Position numbers and translations under genes: made by a program
Shown here: piece after piece, positions 34,580-43,223 of the stretch
Layout of the letters: the number at the start of each line of letters is the position of its first letter
Position numbering within the stretch: position 1 is the stretch's first letter
Assembly (NCBI RefSeq): GCF_019392335.1
Contig: NZ_JAHXRQ010000010.1
Location: 62,001-126,000 of the forward strand
Source of the DNA: Mameliella sp. CS4
GTDB lineage: Bacteria; Pseudomonadota; Alphaproteobacteria; Rhodobacterales; Rhodobacteraceae
DNA: 64,000 nucleotides
Direction of reading: 5' to 3'
Notes under the pieces: model-generated
Databases searched by the model: none
What the model saw: only the letters and a program-made list of their open reading frames with translations
Told to the model about the DNA's origin: nothing

Positions 34580-35512
34580 CTATTCCAGCATAGCCAGCTT
34601 TTCCCGGTCGTTCCGGGCCTGCTCTATGACCCAGTCACGAAACAGCCGGTGATGGTGCCCGATCTGGCGCTCCGCCGGGGTCACAAGATAGAAATTCTGG
34701 CCCGTCGCAACCTTTGTCTTTGCGACGCAGCGCAATCTGTTCTCTTTCACGAACAACCCCACCAGGTGTTCCCATCCGAGCGCGACGCCCTGGCTGAGCA
34801 ACGCGGCGTGAATGGCTGAATGGTAGTCAGAGAAGATCATTCCCTCATCAAGCCTGCTGTGCGGCTTGCCCGCAGTTGCGAACCACCCCGCCCAGTCCAT
34901 CCTGTTGCGCTTGGCTTCGATCGCATGCAGCAAAGTCGCTTTGTGCAGGGAGTTGATGTCCAGCACTTCCGGATGCGCTGCAACATATTCCGGTGAGGCC
35001 ACGGCATAGAGCACTTCAGGGGCGTATTCCCAGGCTTTTACATCATGCCAATTCCCGTCTCCCAGCCGGCTTGAGAAATCAAATTCCAGTTCGGCCGGGT
35101 TCGGCCGACCGCTGTATTCGGAAATCCTGAAAGTGATGTCCGGGTACCTGCGGGTGAACTCCGACAGCCGCGGCAGCAGCCACATCGAAACAAAGCTTGA
35201 AGAGAAGACAAGGCGAAGAACAGTCTCGGCGGCGTCCTCACTTGCCTGGTTCGTCACTTCGAACAACCTGGAAAGCGACACACTGATTTCGGCGCAAACC
35301 TCGCGCCCTTTGACAGTGTATGCCAACCCGCCTGGACGTCGCTCGAACAGTTCGAACCCAAGGTTTTCCTCTGCCAACCTGATGGATTTGCTGACCGCTG
35401 GCTGAGACAGACCGAGCTCGCGCGCCGCGCTTGTAAAGCTCATGTGCCGTGCCACTGCATCAATGGCGTACAGGCAGGTCAGGGAAGGAAGGATTCGTCT
35501 AAGCGGGCGCAT
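34580..35512 (-). CDS. LysR-family regulator next to the DMGDH-like gene
   Basis: 310 residues, GcvA-like: N-terminal helix-turn-helix (SFTSAARELGLSQPAVSKSI, about residues 25-44) and a ligand-binding domain. It is divergent from the dimethylglycine-dehydrogenase-like gene, with 95 bases between. A 15-base perfect palindrome overlaps its own start codon, indicating autorepression plus control of the neighbour. Confidence 0.86.
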   Translation of the reverse strand: MRPLRRILPSLTCLYAIDAVARHMSFTSAARELGLSQPAVSKSIRLAEENLGFELFERRPGGLAYTVKGREVCAEISVSLSRLFEVTNQASEDAAETVLRLVFSSSFVSMWLLPRLSEFTRRYPDITFRISEYSGRPNPAELEFDFSSRLGDGNWHDVKAWEYAPEVLYAVASPEYVAAHPEVLDINSLHKATLLHAIEAKRNRMDWAGWFATAGKPHSRLDEGMIFSDYHSAIHAALLSQGVALGWEHLVGLFVKENRLRCVAKTKVATGQNFYLVTPAERQIGHHHRLFRDWVIEQARNDREKLAMLE

Positions 35513-35525
35513 AACTTCAAGTTAT
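35511..35525. promoter_or_regulatory. Palindromic operator over the LysR start codon
   Basis: ATAACTT-C-AAGTTAT is a perfect inverted repeat; its first two bases belong to the minus-strand ATG. The core TAACTTCAAGTTA has the T-N11-A form and differs by one base from the TAACATCAAGTTA site at 3900. Confidence 0.65.
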
Positions 35526-35607
35526 ATCCCTCGTGACCATTTTTGAAGATCACAAGTCGCAACTTCCCTTCTAAGAGTCTGAGGAAAGCGCGCTTGAAGG
35601 AAATGCC

Positions 35608-38049
35608 ATGCGATCACATGCGAAAGTCGTCGTCGTTGGAGGTGGATGTGTCGGGGCATCCATACTGTACGGCCTGACCGAAAACGGCTGTTCAGACGCC
35701 GTTCTGCTCGAGCGCAGCCAATTGACCGCCGGGTCAACCTGGCATGCCGCCGGGCTGCTGGTTACCTTCGTGCGGTCGCATGTCATCAGCCAGATGACAA
35801 TGGAGACGATCCGTATTTACGGAGAGGTCGAGGAAAGGCTTGGGTCCTCTTGCGGATTGCGCAAGGTGGGTCAATTGCGCGTTGCCAACACTCAGAAACG
35901 CTGGGACGAGTTCCAAAGCTACATCGGCGTTGCCGAAGCAGCGGGCGTTCCGGCACAGCTGCTGACCCCCGAAGAAGTTCAGGAAAAGCACCCCTTCCTA
36001 TCGCCCAATGAGAACATCTATGGCGGCATCCTGCATCCCGAGGATGGCTACATCAACCCGGCCGATATTACCCAAGGCCTGGTGCGCCTGGCGCGCGATA
36101 AGGGGGCAAAAGTTTATCAGAACACCGAAGCCCAGTCCTATGAGAAGCTGCCGGATGGGGGCTGGAAGGTTGTGACATCCAAAGGCGAGATCACATGTGA
36201 TCACCTGGTCTTTGCGACGGGCAACTACGCGCGTGAAAACGCCAAACGGGTGGGGCTGGATCTGCCGTGCATTCCGATTGTGCACCAGTACTGGACCACC
36301 GAGGTTGTTCCCGAATTGAAGGAACGCAAGGCTGCCGGGCTGCCGGAATTTCCGATTCTGCGGGATGAGGACTATGGCGCCTATCTGCGGGAGGATGTGG
36401 GCGCCTTCCAGTTTGGTCCCTACGAATTTGAAAAAGACCTGAAACTCTTTGCCGTCGACGGTGTTCCCAAGGACTTTGGCGCCGATCTGCTGCCGGAGGA
36501 TTTCGACGCGGTCGAAGGGCAGTGGGAACAGGCCTTGGCCCGTGTGCCGGCCCTGGGCGAAGTCGGCATCAAGTCCAATACACGCGGTCCGTTCCAAATG
36601 ACGCCGGACGAACTGCCGTTGTGCGGCCCCGCACCGGGTCATGATGACTTGTGGCTGGCCGAAGGCGTGCCAGGCGGCATTCTCTGGGGCGGCACCATGG
36701 GCGAACGTCTCAGCCGCTGGATTCTGAATGGCGAGCCGGGAATTGACATGTCGCCGCTCGACCCGCGCCGTTTCGGGAATTATGTCACCAAACGCTGGAC
36801 GGCGGACAAGGTGCGTGAAGTCTGGGGGAGGCACATGCATGCCCACACCCCGGGCGAAGATTACCCGGGCGCGCGTCTGCTCAAGACCGTTGGCTCCTAC
36901 GACCTCCTGACCGCAAAAGGTGCGGTCTGGACCTCGCTGAACGGGTACGAATTTCCCAGCTGGTTTGCGCCTTCGCCAGAACTGGCCGTACCGGAATTCA
37001 GTTTCCGCAAGACCAAGCACATGAAGTATGTCGAAGCCGAAGTGCGCGCCACTCGAACCACGGTTGGCCTGATCGATATGTCGCCCATGACCAAGTTCTG
37101 GGTGCGCGGCCCCGGAGCGGCGGCCTGGCTCGACAGGATCATGGCAAACAGTCTGCCCAAAGCCGGGCGTGTGACCCTGAGCGTGGCCTGCAATGCCAAG
37201 GGCGGGATCGACGCGGAATACACCATCGTGCGCTATGGCGATGACGCGTTCTACCTGGTCAGCACACCCACCGGCGAAATCTACAACTTTGACCAGCTCT
37301 CGCGTCTTTTGCCGCAGGACGGCAGTGTGACACTGGATAATGTCTCTGAGCAAATGGGTGTCATCGCGATTGCCGGGCCGAAATCGCGCGAAATCCTACA
37401 GCCGCTGACCGACAACGATCTTTCAAACGAGGCCTTCCCCTGGCTGTCTGCGCAAATGGGTGAAGTCGCCTATGCCCGGGATGTGCACCTTATCCGGGTC
37501 AGCTACACCGGGGAACTGGGATGGGAACTGCATCATCCCGTCGCCTATAACCGTCATCTGGTGGACACACTCTTGAAGGCGGGTGAGCCGCACGGGCTTG
37601 TGCCTTTTGGCCTCAAGGCACTGGACTCCATGCGCTTGGAGAAATCCTACCGCGCAATTCACCGCGAGCTGGCACAGGACATCACGCCGCTGGAGGCGGG
37701 CCTTGGCCGGTTTGTGAAGCTGAACAAGGGCGAGTTCACAGGGCGCGAGGCTTTGACGAAACAGGCTGCGGCCGGACTGGAGCGCGTGCTTGTCACTCTG
37801 AAGCTGCCCTCCTGCGACACATCCGTCATTGCCGATGAAGGCGTTTACTGTGACGGAAAGCTGGTCGGCCGTGTGACTTCGGGCGGGTTCTCCTACCATT
37901 TCGGTCACGACATCGCGATGGCCCTGGTGTCCCCCGACATGTCCGAGGACGGCACCAGCCTTCAGGTTCTGATCCACAACGAAATGCGCGACGCCACGGT
38001 GGTCCAAGACAGCCTGTACGATCCTACCAGCGCCAAGGCGCGCCTTTGA
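35608..38049 (+). CDS. Dimethylglycine/sarcosine dehydrogenase-like FAD protein with GcvT domain
   Basis: 813 residues. The N-terminal DAO domain has VVVVGGGCVGASILYGL and the AGSTWHAAG motif, whose histidine carries covalent FAD in dimethylglycine dehydrogenase. The C-terminal half (from about residue 425) is a GcvT-type folate-binding domain with barrel (WVRGPGAAAWLDRIMAN, RVSYTGELGWELH). Such enzymes oxidatively demethylate N-methyl amines and transfer the C1 unit to tetrahydrofolate. It stands alone downstream of a divergent LysR gene, next to a probable remnant of a trimethylamine methyltransferase-like gene. Exact N-methyl substrate unknown. Confidence 0.82.
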   Translation: MRSHAKVVVVGGGCVGASILYGLTENGCSDAVLLERSQLTAGSTWHAAGLLVTFVRSHVISQMTMETIRIYGEVEERLGSSCGLRKVGQLRVANTQKRWDEFQSYIGVAEAAGVPAQLLTPEEVQEKHPFLSPNENIYGGILHPEDGYINPADITQGLVRLARDKGAKVYQNTEAQSYEKLPDGGWKVVTSKGEITCDHLVFATGNYARENAKRVGLDLPCIPIVHQYWTTEVVPELKERKAAGLPEFPILRDEDYGAYLREDVGAFQFGPYEFEKDLKLFAVDGVPKDFGADLLPEDFDAVEGQWEQALARVPALGEVGIKSNTRGPFQMTPDELPLCGPAPGHDDLWLAEGVPGGILWGGTMGERLSRWILNGEPGIDMSPLDPRRFGNYVTKRWTADKVREVWGRHMHAHTPGEDYPGARLLKTVGSYDLLTAKGAVWTSLNGYEFPSWFAPSPELAVPEFSFRKTKHMKYVEAEVRATRTTVGLIDMSPMTKFWVRGPGAAAWLDRIMANSLPKAGRVTLSVACNAKGGIDAEYTIVRYGDDAFYLVSTPTGEIYNFDQLSRLLPQDGSVTLDNVSEQMGVIAIAGPKSREILQPLTDNDLSNEAFPWLSAQMGEVAYARDVHLIRVSYTGELGWELHHPVAYNRHLVDTLLKAGEPHGLVPFGLKALDSMRLEKSYRAIHRELAQDITPLEAGLGRFVKLNKGEFTGREALTKQAAAGLERVLVTLKLPSCDTSVIADEGVYCDGKLVGRVTSGGFSYHFGHDIAMALVSPDMSEDGTSLQVLIHNEMRDATVVQDSLYDPTSAKARL

Positions 38050-38102
38050 CGAACGAGGTTGATTTCGGCGAGAAAAGCTGGCGGCGCCCGTCTGTCCGCT
38101 GA

Positions 38103-38133
38103 GATTGAACAGGGCTGTCGGCCCGGTTCAATC
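38103..38133. terminator. Long stem-loop after the DMGDH-like gene
   Basis: GATTGAAC pairs with GTTCAATC and, after one A-G mismatch, GGGC pairs with GCCC around TGTCG. It starts 54 bases after the stop codon. There is no T tract; it may be a terminator, or the scar of a mobile element, since it immediately precedes decayed sequence. Confidence 0.45.
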
Positions 38134-38231
38134 TGTTGGGGCCGGAAGGTGTGCAGAGCATCCACAACGCCGCGATGGAGCGTCTTACATCCACAGGCGT
38201 GACCCTCCGCGACGGCTTTATTGCGCAAAGG
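38127..38231 (+). pseudogene. Possible trimethylamine methyltransferase (MttB) family N-terminal fragment
   Basis: The frame from 38127 reads FNLLGPEGVQSIHNAAMERL and continues TSTGVTLRD, resembling the start of non-pyrrolysine MttB-family proteins (an IHxAAxxxLxxxGV pattern). Similarity stops after about 35 residues. Context supports it, since MttB homologues often sit beside DMGDH/GcvT genes, but the match is short. Confidence 0.4.
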
Positions 38232-38427
38232 CCGGGGGGATTCATCTCGGGATTACAGCATGGTAGCTGTCCTGCAGGAGCAGACCCATCCCGCCGAACC
38301 ACAAGACCAAGAACGGGCCGGCCTATAGCGAAACGCTGAAACAGCGTGGCTCCCTGCCCGGCAGGGTCATGCACAACATGATCCCGAGCGGGGCGTGGAT
38401 GAACCGAGGTCGGGGGCCCACGCCATA

Positions 38428-38600
38428 GAGGACACCGGCCGCACCATCGGCGATGCGTAAAGACCGCCCGAACTCCTTGACCATACCCCCGCTGATGAGC
38501 AGATCGGCTCGGTCACCGCGGATGGCGCCCACGACACCCGCAAATGCCACGACGCCGTCTCGCATCGTGGCGCCCAACCGAATGCCAGGGTCCTGCGGTT
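38428..38600 (+). pseudogene. IS5-family transposase, internal fragment
   Basis: The frame through 38452 reads TIGDA, a TAA stop (38458-38460), then PPELLDHTPADEQIGSVTAD and GAHDTRKCHDAV. This is the DDE-domain segment of IS5-type transposases (usual form SVTADGAYDTRKCHDAI). Both ends are missing and the frame is interrupted, so it is dead. Confidence 0.75.
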
Positions 38601-38626
38601 GCCCGATCCCGATCGAAATGGATCGG

Positions 38627-38820
38627 ATCAAGTATCTCAAAACGTGGTCGAACGGGATCACCGCACCATCAAGACGCCGGCCCGCCCCAAGTTCGGCTTC
38701 ACCTCCTTTGCATTGGCCTCGGCAAGGCTTGCAGGGGGCGAGGTGGCGAACATGAACCGCAAAGGTCCGTCGACGCCCGGAGCCTGTCTGTTTGCCCAGT
38801 TCGCGGCGCTGGCGGCCTGA
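38627..38820 (+). pseudogene. IS6-family transposase, C-terminal fragment
   Basis: After a frameshifted IKYL segment (38627-38638) the frame ending at 38820 reads QNVVERDHRTIKTPARPKFG, FTSFALASARLAG and NMNRKGP, with TGA at 38818-38820. It corresponds to the NIIEQDHRxIKRRxRPxxGF end of IS6/IS26-type transposases including the catalytic glutamate. Only the last third is left. Confidence 0.75.
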
Positions 38821-38955
38821 CAGAAGAAGATCAAAGATCGTTCCCGATCAGCGCCGAAGTCTGCGACAGAACCGTTCCCGAAAGCGACAGGCAGGAACCT
38901 TTCGCGCCACCAACCGTTCTCTTTGCAACGGACGCAATCCAGGGGACACCTTCCG

Positions 38956-39315
38956 ATGACCCGCAAGACGCAAGACCGCAAACGCTCTCGTTCCACAGGA
39001 AAGAAGGACGCCGCGCGTGATGCGGGCGCATTGGCACTGCGCGCCGGAGCGGGCGGTCCTGCGGGATTGATCTCGCAGGCGATGGGCGTTGCCCGCCGCT
39101 ACCCGGCCCTGGCCGTGGCGGCAGGCATGCTGGCGGGCTACGCGGCCGGGCGCCGGGCGCAGCGGCGCGGGACGCTGATGCCACCCCGCGACACCAAGGT
39201 GCGCGACGCCTGGGCACCGCAGAACAGCGGCGCACGAGGGCCTCATCCCCCGGCGCAGGATCACCGGAACCTGTTGGCGCGGATGCAGCTGGAGGAACGC
39301 AATGAGCGGTCCTGA
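38956..39315 (+). CDS. Small basic protein of the YqjD/holin cassette
   Basis: 119 residues, rich in Arg and Ala, with one hydrophobic glycine-rich stretch (ALAVAAGMLAGYAAGRRAQRR, about residues 46-66) followed by a positive cluster. It resembles ElaB/YqjD-type membrane-anchored proteins in arrangement only. It overlaps the following gene by 14 bases. No clear ribosome-binding site; start chosen as the only ATG giving overlap-free upstream sequence. Confidence 0.6.
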   Translation: MTRKTQDRKRSRSTGKKDAARDAGALALRAGAGGPAGLISQAMGVARRYPALAVAAGMLAGYAAGRRAQRRGTLMPPRDTKVRDAWAPQNSGARGPHPPAQDHRNLLARMQLEERNERS

Positions 39316-39697
39316 CCTGCGTGACGCGCCGCGCATCCTGACCGAGGTGCTGCGCCATCTGACGTCCCTGGTGCAAAGCGAGATGCGCCTGGCTCGTGCG
39401 GAGATCGGGGAAAACCTGTCTCGTGCCGGGACAGGGCTGGTCTTCTATGGTCTGGCTCTGGTCCTGACCATCGCGGGGCTGAACGCGTTGGCCACGGCGG
39501 GCATCGCCTGGCTGGAAACGCGTGGTCTGACGCTGGTTGAGGCGGCAGGTGGCATGGGCGGCGGCCTGCTGGTGCTTGCGCTTTTCTGCGTGCTGATCGC
39601 CCGCAAGCGCATCAATGCCCGGGTCCTGACTCCCCGGCGCAGCCTCAACAACGTCAAACGCGATCTGGAAACCCTGCAGGAGGTCCGCCGTGGCTGA
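39302..39697 (+). CDS. Phage holin-like/YqjE family membrane protein
   Basis: 131 residues. An amphipathic N-terminal part (LRHLTSLVQSEMRLARAEIGENLSRAGTG in two blocks) is followed by two membrane helices (VFYGLALVLTIAGLNALATA and GGGLLVLALFCVLIARK), the standard layout of the Phage_holin_3_6/YqjE family. Despite the name these chromosomal proteins are not phage holins; they occur with YqjD-like partners in envelope-stress cassettes. Ends overlapping a GTG-started gene. Confidence 0.75.
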   Translation: MSGPDLRDAPRILTEVLRHLTSLVQSEMRLARAEIGENLSRAGTGLVFYGLALVLTIAGLNALATAGIAWLETRGLTLVEAAGGMGGGLLVLALFCVLIARKRINARVLTPRRSLNNVKRDLETLQEVRRG

Positions 39698-40070
39698 GAT
39701 CGAAAAGCTCGAAATGCGCGCCGCCGAAGACCGTGCCCGGCTCAAAATCGCGCTGGAGGCGCTGGGCAGCAGCACCAGCAAGAGCGCCATCGCCGCCCCG
39801 CTCACCGGTGCCGCGATGGGTCAGGCCGGACGCCTGGGCCGGGGCGCTGTCGGAGCGGCGGGCCGCAACCCGACCGCCGCGGCGCTGATCGGCCTTGGCG
39901 TGGGCCTGTTCGCCACGGGCACGGGCGCGCGCGGCTCGACAGCCGTCAAGGACGAGACGCCCAAGAGCCGTGCGCCGATGCTGACCGCCGGGGCGCTGAT
40001 CCTCGGGGCCGGTGCGCTGGCCGGCGCATTTCTGCCCGGCCTGGGCCGTGACAGCCACGGCGACGATTGA
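39690..40070 (+). CDS. Hypothetical glycine/alanine-rich membrane protein
   Basis: 126 residues beginning at GTG 39690 with AGGAGG upstream. The N-terminal 30 residues look helical and charged (MAEIEKLEMRAAEDRARLKI), followed by Gly/Ala-rich segments including AALIGLGVGLFATGTG and LTAGALILGAGALAGAFLPG. It forms the third member of the cassette, comparable in position to yqjK. Not recognised further. Confidence 0.6.
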   Translation: MAEIEKLEMRAAEDRARLKIALEALGSSTSKSAIAAPLTGAAMGQAGRLGRGAVGAAGRNPTAAALIGLGVGLFATGTGARGSTAVKDETPKSRAPMLTAGALILGAGALAGAFLPGLGRDSHGDD

Positions 40071-40087
40071 CCTTCGGGACCTGAACC

Positions 40088-41104
40088 ATGCTCACCACCG
40101 TTCTCAGCGAACGCGCGCAGCGCGTGATGCTGCTGATCCTCACCGTGATCGCGCTCACCGGCGCCCTGCACCTGGGCCAGCAGCTCTTGGCCCCCATCGT
40201 CTTCGCGGTGGTGCTGGGCATCGTCGTCTCGCCGCTGGCCGAGCGCCTGACCGACGTGGGCGTCCCGCGGGTCGCGGTGGCGATCCTGTTGCTGCTGGTC
40301 ACGACCAGCCTGATCGCACTGCTGATCCTGATGATCGAGCCGCTGCTCAACATGTTCATCGAACAGTTGCCCCGGCTCAAGGCGGCGGCGACCCGCTGGA
40401 TCGCCTCGGTCTCTGACGTGCTGCGCGGGATCGAGACCATCAGCGAGGAAATCGAAGGGGCCAAGCCCGCCGCCGAGGACGCCGAAAGCGCCCTGCCCAC
40501 GGTGCGCGATGCGCTGTGGATGGCGCCCAACTTCGGCGCACAGTTCTTTGTATTTGTCGGCACGCTGTTCTTTTTCGTCCTGACCCGCAACGATCTGTAT
40601 TCCGCGGTCGGCCCGCTGGAACCGAAACTGCGCAAGGCGGATCGCGCCGTGGCCCGCTATTTCGCCGCCGTGACTCTGGTCAACACCGGGCTGGGCGTCG
40701 TGACCGCGTTGATCATGCTGGCGATCGGGGTCGATTACCCGATGCTCTGGGGGCTTGCGGCGGCAATCCTGAACTACATGCTTTACCTTGGGCCGTTGTT
40801 GGTCATCTTCAGCCTGGCCATCGCCGGGTTGCTGCAATTCACCGGGGCGATGTCCCTGTTGCCGCCTGCCTTGTTCCTCGTGGCCAATTTCACCGAGGCG
40901 AATTTCGTCACACCCTGGGTCGTGGGGCAGAGGCTGGCCATGAACCCGCTGGGCGTCTTCGTGGCCATCGTCTTTGGCCTCTGGCTCTGGGGGCCGGTGG
41001 GGGCGATCGTTGCCCTGCCTGTAATGCTGTGGTTTGGCGTGATCATTCGGCCCGAGATGCTGCACAGGTCGCGTGAGGCAGAGCATCTGCAAGCGGCAGA
41101 GTAA
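40088..41104 (+). CDS. AI-2E family transporter
   Basis: 338 residues of the PF01594-type permease family: an N-terminal pair of helices (VMLLILTVIALTGAL and PIVFAVVLGIVVSPLAERL), a soluble middle part, then several helices (NYMLYLGPLLVIFSLAIAGLL; GPVGAIVALPVMLWFGVI). Family members export small solutes or ions; autoinducer export is shown only for some. It probably belongs to the same transcript as the three small proteins before it. It ends five bases from a convergent gene. Confidence 0.85.
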   Translation: MLTTVLSERAQRVMLLILTVIALTGALHLGQQLLAPIVFAVVLGIVVSPLAERLTDVGVPRVAVAILLLLVTTSLIALLILMIEPLLNMFIEQLPRLKAAATRWIASVSDVLRGIETISEEIEGAKPAAEDAESALPTVRDALWMAPNFGAQFFVFVGTLFFFVLTRNDLYSAVGPLEPKLRKADRAVARYFAAVTLVNTGLGVVTALIMLAIGVDYPMLWGLAAAILNYMLYLGPLLVIFSLAIAGLLQFTGAMSLLPPALFLVANFTEANFVTPWVVGQRLAMNPLGVFVAIVFGLWLWGPVGAIVALPVMLWFGVIIRPEMLHRSREAEHLQAAE

Positions 41105-41109
41105 GGTGG

Positions 41110-42366
41110 TCAGGCCCCCAGATCGGAGAGAGTGTCGGTCAGCCGTTGCCGTTCTCTGTCGGTCATCAGCCCGGCCTCACCGTGGGCGCGCAAATCCTCC
41201 AGGAGGTCGGCGATGACCTCGCGTCCCGCCTCTGGCATCTGGCCGCGCAGGCGCACCAATGCCGCCGCCACTGCGGCCAGCACGTCACCAAATCCCGCCG
41301 CGTCGCGGGTGATGTCGCGAAACCCTGCCTCGACCAGGTCACCGGCGCCCAGTTCGCCCAGGAACACCCGGTCATAGATGGGGCCCTCGGTCTTGGAGGT
41401 ATTCAGGGCCCAGTCCCACAGTAGCCGTTCCAGCCGCGCGATCACGTCGATGGCGGTCTTGGGGTCATTGATCCCGGGGGACAGCGCCTTTGAGGCGGAT
41501 TCCCTCAGCGCCTGCAGGGCATAGGCCGGGTCCTGATCGTAGGTCCGGTCGGTGGCAAGCAGGAAACAGGCGGCGAACTTCTTGGCCTCATCGCACCCGC
41601 GCAACAGGCCCAGCCGCTGGTTGCGAAGGACGATGTCGCCGGGCAGGTGGTCCAGAAAGACCTGGGCGTCATGGGTTTTCGCCAGCTTTTGCAGTTCATC
41701 CATGTCGATGCGTCGCAGAAAGCCCGAGCGCGGCGCCTCGATGGTCACGCCGTCTGTTGGCATCTCTTCCAGCTTGCACCCCCCCAGCCGGGGCAGGCGC
41801 CGCTGTTGGTACAGGATCTCGCGCGCGGTCTGTTCTGCGCGCAACAAAGCGTATTCCAGGCTGCCGATCCTGGACAGCTGCCCGATCCAGCGTACCAGCG
41901 AGACGACGATGGCGGCCACCACAAAGACCGTGACGGCAAAGACGATCACCGACGCGCTGTCCGAATAATAGCCCGAGCGGTAGAGGATGATCGAGGACAG
42001 GGCAAAGACGAAGGCGCCGATGAAGGTTGCCAGCATCGTCTGGGTCGAGGTGTCCTCCATCAGCAGGCGGTGAATGCGGGGCGTGGTCTGCTGGGCCAGC
42101 GTGCGGTGTGTCGACACCATGACCCCCAGCGAAAAGGTGGCCACCGCCAGCATCCCGTTGGCCAGGATGGTCAGGATCGGCAGGGTGGCATCCTCGGAGA
42201 AGCGGTCACGCGGGCCGTCCGGGATCAACGGCCCCAGCAGTTCCGCCGAGAGCGCCGCCAGCACCGACAATGCGGACAGCAAGGCAACCCGGACCCAGAG
42301 GATCCGGCTGATCCGACGTAGGGTCAGCATGGTCTGGATCAGTTTCATCGTGTGCTTGCCCGCCAT
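41110..42366 (-). CDS. DUF2254 membrane protein
   Basis: 418 residues (an internal ATG at 42348 is an alternative start). Four N-terminal hydrophobic segments (WVRVALLSALSVLAALSAEL, ILANGMLAVATFSLGVMVST, FIGAFVFALSSIILY, VIVFAVTVFVVAAIVVSLV) precede a large cytosolic part with DPAYALQALRESASKALSPG and DPKTAID typical of DUF2254. Function of the family is unknown. It follows the hydrolase gene by only five bases on the minus strand, so the two are probably co-transcribed. Confidence 0.82.
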   Translation of the reverse strand: MAGKHTMKLIQTMLTLRRISRILWVRVALLSALSVLAALSAELLGPLIPDGPRDRFSEDATLPILTILANGMLAVATFSLGVMVSTHRTLAQQTTPRIHRLLMEDTSTQTMLATFIGAFVFALSSIILYRSGYYSDSASVIVFAVTVFVVAAIVVSLVRWIGQLSRIGSLEYALLRAEQTAREILYQQRRLPRLGGCKLEEMPTDGVTIEAPRSGFLRRIDMDELQKLAKTHDAQVFLDHLPGDIVLRNQRLGLLRGCDEAKKFAACFLLATDRTYDQDPAYALQALRESASKALSPGINDPKTAIDVIARLERLLWDWALNTSKTEGPIYDRVFLGELGAGDLVEAGFRDITRDAAGFGDVLAAVAAALVRLRGQMPEAGREVIADLLEDLRAHGEAGLMTDRERQRLTDTLSDLGA

Positions 42367-42371
42367 GCCGG

Positions 42372-43223
42372 TCAGCAGGCCACCATTCGGGGGGAATGGT
42401 CAAGCGCAAGCCAGCCGCGCAGCGCGCGGGCAAAGGTGCGGGGATGCTCCATAAAGGGCAGGTGCCCGCCGGGAACAAGCCGCGCCTGCGCCTGCGGCAG
42501 GCGCCGCAGCAGCTTTATCTGGTGATGCGGCGGGACGACCGTATCCTGGCGTCCAATCACCGCGAGGCAGGGCTGGGTGATCTCGGTCATGTGCCCGGTG
42601 ATGTCCTGGTCCAACACCCACTTGCCGAACTGGCGGATCGCCTCGGGATCGCGATGTTGCAGGGCCAGGCGCATCTCGTCCGGCACATCGGCGGCGGCCC
42701 TGCGCGGCAGCACCGTCGCCAGCGCGCGCTCGAAATTCCCGCGCGTGGCAAGGCCAAGACGCCACATCATCGGCAGCGACAAGCGCCCGGCAAGGTCGTG
42801 CGACAGGATTGCCGCGCCGATGTCGCGCGGCAGGTCGCGGTGACCCGTGACCGGCGCCCCCACCAATACCAGAGAGCGCACGAGGTCCTGAGCACGGCGC
42901 GCCAGCAGCAGGCTGACCAGCCCTCCGCTGGAATGGCCCACAAGATGCACGGGGCGCCCGCCGGAAAACGCCGCGATCCGCTCCAGCATCGTGTCCAGCC
43001 ACTTGCCCGAGGCCAGATCCTGCGTGACCGTCTCCGCGTCTTCGTTCGGCCCGTGGCCGGGCAGGTCCAAAAGCAGCCGGTTGCCCAGCCCCATATCGCG
43101 GCATAGCGGCAGCCAAGCCTCGCATGTCATGAAAAGGCCGGGCAGAAAGACCAGCGGGTCGCCTAGGGGTGGAGACGTCGTTCCGGGCGGGCGGTGACAA
43201 TCGGGCAGGGAAATCGCGTTCAT
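42372..43223 (-). CDS. Alpha/beta hydrolase
   Basis: 283 residues from ATG 43223, after AAGGG. The nucleophile elbow GHSSGG is at about residues 95-100, the acid is likely in GRQDTVVP and the histidine in GGHLPFMEHP. PGLFMTCEAWLPL supplies the oxyanion region. It resembles esterase or polyester-depolymerase-like hydrolases of the MhpC type; substrate unknown. First gene of a pair with the DUF2254 gene. Confidence 0.78.
   Translation of the reverse strand: MNAISLPDCHRPPGTTSPPLGDPLVFLPGLFMTCEAWLPLCRDMGLGNRLLLDLPGHGPNEDAETVTQDLASGKWLDTMLERIAAFSGGRPVHLVGHSSGGLVSLLLARRAQDLVRSLVLVGAPVTGHRDLPRDIGAAILSHDLAGRLSLPMMWRLGLATRGNFERALATVLPRRAAADVPDEMRLALQHRDPEAIRQFGKWVLDQDITGHMTEITQPCLAVIGRQDTVVPPHHQIKLLRRLPQAQARLVPGGHLPFMEHPRTFARALRGWLALDHSPRMVAC

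Larger units (their letters stand above)
38050..38955. other. Degenerate region with gene and IS fragments
   Basis: 906 bases without an intact gene. It contains a 31-base hairpin (38103-38133) and plus-strand fragments of an MttB-like protein (38127-38231), an IS5-type transposase (38428-38600) and an IS6-type transposase (38627-38820). Nothing is recognised in 38232-38427 or 38821-38955. Confidence 0.7.

Noticed and set aside
38323..38661. A 112-codon minus-strand open frame in the decayed region
   Set aside because: It is antisense to the IS5 transposase fragment, whose SVTADGAHDTRKC segment is readable on the plus strand.
38956..41104. Phage holin-like gene as evidence of a prophage
   Set aside because: The holin-type family here is the chromosomal YqjE group; no other phage genes, integrase or attachment sites are nearby.
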